A stretch of DNA of 64,000 nt, taken from positions 3,622,277 to 3,686,276 of the forward strand of contig OZ038325.1 of NCBI GenBank assembly GCA_964035795.1, written 5' to 3'. The translations under genes were made by a program, and so were the position numbers. Below the pieces are notes generated by a model. That model was not told the DNA's origin and ran no database searches. It saw only the letters and a program-made list of their open reading frames with translations. Shown piece after piece: positions 56,690-64,000 of the stretch. The stretch is from Pterobdella sp. o SKG-2022 (Eukaryota; Annelida; Clitellata; Hirudinida; Piscicolidae). Position 1 is the stretch's first letter. Every line of letters begins with the position of its first letter.

Positions 56690-57420
56690 AATAATTTTGA
56701 CCAATTTTGACTCATTGTTTTTTGAGATATTTGACTTTAGAGACAATCTTTGCTGTACATATCCTGTAATCTGCATCAAGTGGTGAGTATGTGCTGAACG
56801 AGAGACAGTCAATAGCACTATTTTTCCATTTTCTTTTTACAAAGATATAATCAAGTTGACTTCTGGTTCCGTTTGGATAAGTGAAAGTCCATAATTTTCC
56901 TTTATTTTTTTGAAACATTGTAGAAATATTGACTAGACCACAGTCGATTGTTAGATCTAACAAATACCATTTCTGTTTGTATAATTATGGTAGCTGTTGC
57001 CTACACATTTATTATTGTCAATTTTAGCGTTCATATCACCTCCTATAATTAGCACATTATGTTTGGGAATTTTTTTGATTGAATCTGTCAAGTGATGGTA
57101 AAAGTTTTGTATTTCTAATTTGTCAGAGCAATTTGTAGGACTGTAGCATGATATCAGTTGTTTTTGGGTTTCCATTAATGGTCGCGACCATGATTCGTGG
57201 GCTGATTGATTCAACGTTCAAGACTGGTAAGCCTTAGAGCTTATAAACATACCAACTCCTTTAATGGTAGCGTTGTTTGTTGCTTTTTCTGCAGGGCTTG
57301 TAACGAGTGTCCAACCGTTTCCAGTATTGCAGTATCTTATTGTTTTTTCTGAGTGATATAACTTGTGTTCTTGCATACAGGTTATATCTATATTGTATTT
57401 ACTAAACAAGCTCTTACCAC
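56690..57420 (-). mobile_element. LINE endonuclease fragment, reverse
   Basis: 57409-57218: FSKYNIDITCMQEHKLYHSE, GVGMFISSKAYQS. 57214-56957: MNQSAHESWSRPLME, LISCYSPTNCSDKLEIQNFY, LIIGGDMNAKIDNNK, NYTNRNG. 56963-56712: LDLTIDCGLVNISTMFQKNK, LWTFTYPNGTRSQLDYIFVK. All APE-endonuclease landmarks in order with two small breaks; the SDH of the last motif is changed (LDADYRI). The RT part is absent (3' truncation, unusual for LINEs, so probably a later deletion). Confidence 0.75.
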
Positions 57421-57559
57421 AAACTAAACAAAAGGCATCTTAATTGAATTGTAGCTTAACAAAAAACATAGCAACAATAAACATTAGATCTTTAAGAAAT
57501 AATCACAAACTATATGAATTAAAACACTTATCTAGTAAATAAAATTTTCTTTTGTAAAT

Positions 57560-57690
57560 TTGAATTTTACCAGTAAACTTCAAATTATGAGGATTTATAA
57601 GAACACGTAGAAAAAAATTTTTATTTAGCTAAAATTTTCAACAGGTAAAACCTTGTCATAATTCATTTGCAAAGTTGTAGAAAAAAGTAG
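57560..57690 (-). repeat. single-arm foldback repeat, reverse
   Basis: CAGTAAACTTCAAATTATGA through AAACCTTGTCATAATTCATT; the reverse complement aligns with 30050-30165. Confidence 0.6.
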
Positions 57691-58014
57691 AGAATTAAAA
57701 CAAAAAAAAAACATTTAGGCCTGCTGCATTGGTATAAAGCCAACGCAAATGATATCAAAACGATTTTTTCCTTCAGTTTCCTACCGAAGACGTTAGTGCT
57801 GAGAGCCTTCATGTCATTAGCTCTTTTTAGTAACTTTATACAATTTTTCTATCTCAGCTTTATCACTATTGAAAATGGTATGCAGGCTGGAGATCTCCAG
57901 ACAATTGTGTTGCGAGCTTTCAGATGATTTATCAACTTTCCATAACTTCTTCCTTAACTATCCATTCATTGGTTGTCGACCTAACATGTTTTTATAAATC
58001 GAGTTAAATTTTAA

Positions 58015-58105
58015 ATTCAATCAATCAATCAAATCCTTTTTATAGCTCGTTTTTCTTTACCAAGGGTTGGGCTTTTTGGAAGTTCTATCTCAAATTAGAA
58101 AAATA
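58015..58105 (-). mobile_element. K-family LINE 3' tip, reverse
   Basis: The reverse complement reads TTGAGATAGAACTTCCAAAA...AAAAAGGATTTGATTGATTG, as at 53440-53496. Ends in an ATTG repeat. Confidence 0.65.
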
Positions 58106-58197
58106 TATTCAAGGTTAAATTAGTAAAATTTTCTGGTGAGAGTAATTTGTAATTTAAAACATGAAATTAAAATTTCATATGAATGAAAATTTATTTA

Positions 58198-58373
58198 AGC
58201 TAAAGGTATGAATGAAATTCCTACTAAAAATCTATAAAACTTAAAAAATGTAATAATATTGATAGGCCGAGCATTGAAAAGTTTAATAAAGACTACCCCT
58301 AACTTTATTAAAGTGAGCATCATGTATCTTGACTTTTGAGAATCTGAAGTAACATCAACTGAGCCATTAACAT
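58198..58373 (-). CDS. candidate terminal exon, unidentified (hydrophobic C-terminus)
   Basis: After an ATTAATACAG acceptor the frame reads DVNGSVDVTSDSQKSRYMML, then a hydrophobic stretch and a TAA at 58198. There is a well-formed acceptor and no transposon similarity that I recognise. I cannot name a family. It could be a chance opening in AT-rich DNA. It lies only 750 bases from the divergently oriented Nup43-like start. Confidence 0.25.
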
Positions 58374-59122
58374 CTGTATTAATATATAAAATGAAAATAA
58401 ATTGAATTATTCTGTTAAAAATTCTCAATTTATAATTAAACTAATCTCAAAACAAAATTTGATTATTATTGTGCGCTAAACAATTGGAATAAACAGTGAC
58501 AAAAATTTTATTGAAACGAAAAAATTTATGATATTATTCTTAATTAAATACAGCTTATTTAAATAGCAGAATAAACATTAACGAAAGTGGGAAAAAATCA
58601 AAATCAGGTAAAATTTACTAAAAAATGGAAAATATTTAATGATAATCAGTTGAGATTTTTAAAAATGTCATTGTTATTCGGGAGTTTAACAATAATCCTT
58701 ACCGAAACAAGAAAAATTCTTGAAAAACGCCAGTTAAAAAATTCCAACAAATCGTCTTATAAATAGTCAAATACTACGAAATGTACTACTTCGGCCCATA
58801 ATTCGTTGAATAAAATGAATTTTTCAACAAATATTGTTTAAAAAAGTAAAACGAAATTTGTTCTGGGCGCAAAAGTCGCAAAAGTGAGCGTTAATAAAAA
58901 TTATACCCAAATTTAGTTGTGAATGCTGTAAAGGTAATTGGTTCAAACTTCCGCGGTCTCCTACCGCCTACCCAATCGCATACTCAGTAAATTATATGGA
59001 AATGAACTTTTAAAACTTCACGATATTATATTCAAACTTTCAGTCAGGCCGTATATTTGAAAAAGCTTAAAAATACATATCACTGATTAAATTTTTATAA
59101 TTAAAATTTTCATTTAACGAAA

Positions 59123-59245
59123 ATGGACTATATACCGCTGATGATTGATCATACCGTAGAAAAAGTTTCAAGAGTCAAATGGTTGGACCAGGAAAAAGTA
59201 TGTGAACAACCAACTCTTTTTGTTACAGCTTCTTATGGAAACCCA
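59123..59245 (+). CDS. NUP43: Nup43-like exon 1
   Basis: 41 codons from ATG to CCA|GTAATT. Carries the VEKVSRVKW motif typical of the Nup43 N-terminus. Confidence 0.72.
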
Positions 59246-59947
59246 GTAATTATATTTTCATTTATAACTCTATAAAATGTTGTTAATATATTCTAATTCA
59301 ATCAAAAATTACTAATACTGTATATTAATTACAAATTAAATTTTTAAAAGTTACATATATTTGAATTCAATGATTTTAAAATATTTTTAATTTTTAGTTC
59401 GCAATTATTCAAAAAAAAAAAAATTAAAAATTTTTTTCTTTTTTTTTGCTCATCAATTCCACAGAATGAAAATAGACTTAGTGTACGCAGTTGGCAGATG
59501 GGAGAATGCAAAAGTAGAGAGTTGTTTTGGACTTCTCACATGGGGGACACTACAGATATGCTGGTAATAGTTCCTATTTAATATCAACTTGCACCTTAAA
59601 TCAAATTTTTCATAGCAGTAAATGATACATCCATGATGGTTTTTCATTTTTTACCCTTTCTTTATTTAAGTCTCAAGTATATCGTTTTGTAAATTCAAAT
59701 TTTATTTGCAAAAAATAAGATTCCCATGATACTTTGAGAATAGTATATCATTTAATAATAAAAAATTTTTTTTAGTGCTATAATTCAATGTTTTTTAATG
59801 CTCAAACACTATATAATCACTGAATCATTGTAGCTTGATGACTAACACATCATTATTTTTGCTTGACAGTTACAACAAGACAATCTCATCTTGACCACAT
59901 CATCTATAGGGAGTGTCAACATTTATCAATATGACATTTTTAATCAG
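59123..59947 (+). CDS. NUP43: Nup43-like WD-repeat nucleoporin, first three exons
   Basis: Exons 59123-59245, 59465-59563 and 59870-59947 (41, 33 and 26 codons), all phase 0 with clean GT-AG borders. ATG is chosen because an in-frame TAA lies seven codons upstream. The joined protein starts MDYIPLMIDHTVEKVSRVKW and goes on to FVTASYGNPNENRLSVRSW, SHMGDTTDML, then LILTTSSIGSVNIY. The spacing matches the first propeller blades of Nup43 (VSxKISKxRW; ATGSWDxxENxISLWS; HHGDVMDL; IVAASSTGxVTVF). Nup43 belongs to the Nup107-160 (Y) complex scaffold of the nuclear pore and to kinetochores. The remaining blades are not seen; 60.8-64.0 kb is LINE sequence, so they may lie beyond the window, or the copy may be truncated. 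Confidence 0.72.
59465..59563 (+). CDS. NUP43: Nup43-like exon 2
   Basis: 33 codons between TTCCACAG and CTG|GTAATA. Carries ENRLSVRSW (blade strand) and SHMGDTTDML (start of the next blade). Confidence 0.72.
59870..59947 (+). CDS. NUP43: Nup43-like exon 3
   Basis: 26 codons between TTGACAG and CAG|GTTGAT. Encodes LQQDNLILTTSSIGSVNIYQ, a WD-blade strand pair. Confidence 0.7.
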
Positions 59948-60359
59948 GTTGATATTTTGAAATAAAATATATTTCCAAGCTTTTACTTTAAACCAATTAA
60001 CTACCACCAAAAATCAGATAATTTCTTTCACTAAAAGCTACCTTTAATCATTCTTGAAAACTTTTGCTATGAACTCAAACTCATAATCACTACAGACCAT
60101 TACAAGAATAGATGGTTATGATAACCTGCACAGAATCAGGGGCCAGACTAGGTCTTGCAATGGCATCTCAGCCAATAGCAATGGTTTAGTGGGAACTGTG
60201 GGAGATGATGGGATAGTGAACATTCTATCCACCCATTCACTTTCTATCGTCTTTTCTTTTGGTTAATTATTATTGCTAGTTTTTATTTACCATTTTTTAT
60301 TGCACTGAGTTATTTTTTGTTTTTTCGTTATTATTTTTTATAAAATCAAGGAATTTATT

Positions 60360-60460
60360 AAAATAATTAGTTGAAAAAACATTTTTTTTCATCACCTTCG
60401 TTTTACACCTGTTTCCATTCAAGCATGGGTTGAACTGGGACTCATGAAATGCTTTTTTAT
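60360..60460 (-). repeat. degraded SINE-like tail in Nup43-like intron
   Basis: CATCACCTTCGTTTTACACC, then CATTCAAGCATGGGTTGAAC, similar to the reverse of the 24770-24840 tail. 59950-60360 and 60460-60820 have no other recognised feature. Confidence 0.4.
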
Positions 60461-60829
60461 CATCTTCGATTATGAGTGAGTTCAGGTCTAAGTTGTATTT
60501 TTCTAAGTTAATTGCCTACTAACTGAAGTTATGTTTTTCTAGCCTATCTTTTTTTTACCCTTTACCTTGAATACCTGCCAGCATTTATATATTTATATGT
60601 AATACATGCTTGAACCATCTCTGTTTATTTTTCTGTAGCACATCATTAATGCTTAGAATTCCCAGCCTTTTTATTTAGTTTTTTTAGATGGTCTGCTATC
60701 TTTTAAACTAGCATTGGACATCTTCATTGTTATCATCATATTGGCTTTGGAGTTAGGAATATATTCCTTTTCATGAAGTCAGGTTTTACTAACATGAACT
60801 ATAACCCTACAATGCATTTTTACTACTTT

Positions 60830-62878
60830 TAATGGAGGGTGTAGGAGGACAGAAATAGATTTTGTGTTGATGAAGGTTAGTCAGAGAAAGTTTTTGAAGG
60901 AAGTGAGAGCAATTGGGGATGGGCTCCAACACAAGCTATTGAAGGTTGTTTTAGATGGAAGATGGATTAGGAAAATCCAACAAAGCCATGCCGTATAAGT
61001 ATCTCACTCAAAAGTATGGAAGCTTTTGAACGATGAAGTAAAAGCAAAATTTTCTGAAAAGATGGAGGTTTTGTATGAAAGAAATGCATGGCTGCAATAT
61101 AAAACTTCTGCTCTAAAAGCTGCTGAATTATGGAGTGCGTAAAGGTAGGCCTCAGCACGGCGAAACTTGATGGTGGAATCATGATGTGCAGAAAGCCATC
61201 ACAGAGAAGAGGAAAAGTTTTTAGAGGTGGAAGCAACTTCCATCAGCTGAAAATAAATCTTGCCATCTCTCTGACAAAAAGAAAGCCAAGAGAGCTGTTG
61301 CTGAGGCAATGAAGACAGAGGCGGTAAAAGAAATGGAGGAGATACAGAATGACAGAAATGTCGTATTCCGTAGAGTAAGAATGATGAAGAAAAAAGCAAG
61401 TGACTTAGCAGGTAGCAATTGCGTTAAAGACAAAATGGGAAAGTTGTATTTGCCGAGGATGGTAGCAAGAGAGTGTGGAAGGAGCATAAGGAGGCCATCA
61501 TGTTTGAGAAGAATCCATGGGATGGGATGGTGAATGTAAAAGTGGTTGAGGGTACTAAGGAACCATTTGCTATGAATAAAGTAAAGAGAGCGCTAGGGAT
61601 CATGAAGAATGGCAAAACCAGTGGAACAACTGGAGTTGTCAAGGAGCACCTAGCTGCTTCTCCACATGGGAAGCAAGTTATACTGCAAATAGCAAATGAA
61701 ATCCTCGATGGAAAGGATAGGCTTCATGACCGGACGAGTACAGTTATTCCCATTTACATGAAAAAAGGTAGCGTTATGGACTGTGCGAGCTATCAAGGTG
61801 TAAAGCTTTTAGAACATGGTATGAAAGTGGTGGAAAGGCTGCTGGAGAAAAGATTAAGAAGGTTAGTGAAAGTTGACCAAATGCAATTTGGTTTGTCTGG
61901 CAGAAGTACAATGGACGCTGTTTTTATTCTTAGGAAAATGTAAGAAAGCTTCCTTGAAAAGAATAGGATGCTTTTTATCTGTTTTGTTGATTTGGAGAAG
62001 GCTTTCGACCGAGTGCCAAGGAAGGTGATTGAATGTGCGCTGAGAAAAAAAAGTTGGTTTCGGAAAGGCTGAATCAAGCAGTAATGTTGATGTATAAAGG
62101 AGCAAAAACCGAGTTCAGGTTGGAGTGGACACTCGGAAGAATTTGATGTTGGTGTAGGTGTCCATCAAGGATTGGTTCTTTCACTGTTTTTGTTTTTAAT
62201 AATGCTATATGTATTGTCTGAAGACGGAAGAAAAGGTGCTTTATATGAACTGCTTTATGCAGCTGAATTGGTCTTGATGGCAGAGACTATGGAAGTACTA
62301 GAAGCACAATTCATCCGTTGGAAAGCAGCTTTTGAAAGGAAAGGATTGAAGGTTAATCTTGGTAAGACAAAGATCATGGACAGTGGTGGTGGTACTGGGG
62401 TCGCTGTTTTGGCTAAGATTGATCCGTGTGGTGTGTGTGGTAAGAGGGCTAAGGTAAATTGTGTGAGGTGTAAGACATGTAAGAAGTGGGTTCATGCATG
62501 GTGTGCTAGGGTAAAGAAAGTTTCTTGTGAGATTAATGGAAATTTTGAATGCAGAGTTTGTAATGTTTTAAATGAAGGATGTGATAATGTCTCAATTTTT
62601 TTTCTGTGAGTAAGAGAGGGTAAATAATTTTTGTTATCTAGAAGACAATATGAATGGTGGAGGAGGAAGTGAGCCAGCTGTTACACGATGAAAAGCATTC
62701 AACAGTGTGTCTTCTATGTTATGTGGTAAAAGACACACATGGAATATCAAAGGAAAAATTTATAGGACATGTGTGAGGCCTGTATGAGACATATGGCTCG
62801 AGACTTGGGTGGTAAGCTACGTTAAAGAAAGTATTTTGAGAAGAGCAGAAAAACGGATGCTTCAAATGATGTGTGATG
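60830..62878 (+). mobile_element. D-family LINE with PHD-like finger
   Basis: Endonuclease end EIDFVLMKVSQRKFLKEVRA and QHKLLKVVLDGRW (60840-60965); linker KAKRAVAEAM-like block (61250-61400); 61473-61943: NKVKRALGIMKNGKTSGTTG, STVIPIYMKKGSVMDCASYQ, GVKLLEHGMKVVERLLEKRL, QMQFGLSGRSTMDAVFILRK. Then CFVDLEKAFDRVPRKVIECA, VHQGLVLSLFLFLIMLYVL. 62172-62609: ELLYAAELVLMAETMEVLEA with the catalytic YADD turned to YAAE (62256-62267), GLKVNLGKTKIM, then the finger. It breaks off at RMLQMMCDV where family I begins. Certainly dead. Confidence 0.85.
62427..62561 (+). other. PHD/ZZ-like zinc finger in a LINE protein
   Basis: CGVCGKRAKVNCVRCKTCKK, WVHAWCARV, then FECRVC. The spacing Cys-x2-Cys...Cys-x2-Cys-x4-His-x2-Cys...Cys-x2-Cys is that of a PHD finger (C4HC3), placed just after the RT thumb. 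Other copies: 16850-16690 region (split) and 33330-33240 (decayed). Confidence 0.7.
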
Positions 62879-64000
62879 TGTAGGCATGCTTCTTTCGGGA
62901 AAAATACAACACACCCAAATACTCTCAACCATAAAAAAATTCTTAGCCAACTACCTGAAAGGCCGCCAACACTATACCACATACAACAACCAAACACACA
63001 AACATTAAAGCAGGAATTCCCCAAGGGGGCGTTCTATCACCCACATTATTCATCATATACATGTCAAACATTCTTTTCCCCAAGAACAACTCAGTCAACC
63101 TCATCACCTACGCAGATGACATCACCATAACCTCATCTTACCCCAACACCAGCACAGCTTTCCAAAACCTTCTCTCGTGTCTAATTGAGAAATACACCTG
63201 GACTCACATTTACGACCTCCAAATCAACCCGACCAAAACCACAACCACACTCATAACCTCAGACCTTTCAGAAAACAACAATCCACTGAACATCCACATC
63301 AACACACCCCCATCCTCACCACCTCCAACCCTACCATCCTTGGCCTAACTTTTGACTCCAAACTAAGTTTCTTCACCCACACAAACAACACCATCACAAA
63401 AGCGCAAAAATCACTCAACTTCTTAAAACTTCTCACATCAACACACTGGGCAAAAGCAAAGAAACACTCACCACCACATTTAAAACACTACTTCCCATCA
63501 TTGAATACGCCAACACCATTTGGTCATCCATCATCTCATCCACCTTTCTCAACAAACTACAAAAAAAATTCAAAATGTAGCCTTGAGAACAATCACGGAC
63601 TGCACCCCAGACACCAACGCCCAACATCTCCACTCAGAAACCAAAATCCTCCTACTTTGAACCCACCTCAAGCTTCACGCATCACAACTCATACAAAAAG
63701 CCTCACACCCCACTCACCCTCTACACACATTCACCACTAAAGAAGCTCACCCCAGATACAAAGAACAATCCACATTCAACAACAACTACACCCTAAACGT
63801 ATCCTTTTCACAGAACACTCCTCACACACAAATAAAAAACAGTATAAAAACCATACACACAAAAATAGTTCATGATTTCATATCATCCACTTACAACAAA
63901 CTTTTCGACAAACAACCTTCTCCCATTCACGACTCAGAAACCACCCTAGATCACCACACACGTCGCAATCTCGCTCAACTCAGAACAAACAAGTCGCCTT
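62879..64000 (+). mobile_element. AC-rich family I LINE, RT core to C-terminus, runs off the window
   Basis: NIKAGIPQGGVLSPTLFIIY and LITYADDITITSSYPNT (63061-63348), LQINPTKTTTTLITSDL, FDSKLSFFTHTNN-like, LLPIIEYANTIWSS-like, NVALRTITDCTPDTNAQHLH, THLKLHASQLIQKASHPTHP. YADD intact. Coding strand is extremely A/C-rich (few G), unlike every neighbour. 5' truncated; it replaces the end of the D-family LINE. Confidence 0.8.

Larger units (their letters stand above)
55848..58956. repeat. inverted short repeats bounding 3.1 kb (possible element ends)
   Basis: CCGCGGAAGTTTAAACCATT at 55848 and its reverse (CAAACTTCCGCGG ending 58956) agree over about 31 bases with four or so differences. The GC-rich core stands out from the AT-rich surroundings. 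55880-56690 and 58440-58920 contain no recognised genes; 56108-56150 has the GAAGCTTTTCGTAAG motif. Confidence 0.45.

Noticed and set aside
1..64000. CRISPR arrays, operons, rRNA genes or phage modules
   Set aside because: None seen. Repeats are foldbacks, microsatellites and LINE tails; gene structure is eukaryotic.

Overview
This is metazoan nuclear DNA, not prokaryotic or organellar. It is AT-rich, holds two spliced host genes with GT-AG introns, and is otherwise packed with decayed non-LTR retrotransposons (LINEs) and foldback repeats. There is a 200-base assembly gap at 42033-42232. The LINE 3' tail near 24780-24840 (motif CATGCTAGCATG followed by GATGATGATGAT) is of a type I associate with cephalopod repeats. 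A lophotrochozoan, perhaps a cephalopod, is therefore my best but unproven guess.

Host genes. (1) A minus-strand FNBP4-like (formin-binding protein 4, WW domain) gene runs from about 41.7 kb down to at least 19.2 kb. Eight exons can be recognised, with splice sites and phases that join in one open frame. Its 5' end lies beyond or inside the gap, and its 3' end is not recognised. (2) A plus-strand gene at 59123-59947 gives the first three exons of a Nup43-like WD-repeat nucleoporin. The rest presumably lies beyond a run of LINEs that fills 60.8-64.0 kb. Two further minus-strand segments (58198-58373, 50381-50470) look like terminal exons but are not identified.

Mobile DNA. At least ten LINE families are present, nearly all with stops or frameshifts. 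0-3 kb: fragments. 3.6-13.5 kb: a B-family LINE broken by two later insertions, one a nearly intact CR1-like element (5.83-9.24 kb) and one a full-length B-family copy in reverse (9.97-13.24 kb) with a 12-bp target duplication. 13.7-19.2 kb: Penelope-like and zinc-finger LINE remains. 19.5-35.6 kb: FNBP4 introns filled with Tc1, LINE and foldback repeats. 36-40 kb: a DNA-transposon remnant, an inverted repeat around a TA tract, LINE 3' halves, a 243-bp hairpin and a piggyBac-like MITE. 42.3-46.1 kb: a LINE with a C-terminal C2H2 finger. 46.7-50.0 kb: a second CR1-like LINE. 50.9-53.5 kb: a K-family LINE. 53.9-58.1 kb: LINE 5' and 3' fragments. 60.8-62.9 kb: a LINE with a PHD-like finger. 62.9 kb to the end: an AC-rich LINE.

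The most unusual signal is a short stem-loop followed by GAAAA. It recurs more than fifteen times in otherwise different foldback repeats, with paired base changes in the stem. Its layout resembles stem II and the 3' core of a hammerhead ribozyme. Several copies sit in insertions flanked by 9-12 bp target duplications. In the FNBP4 introns they form long, nearly perfect hairpins that would make double-stranded RNA when transcribed.
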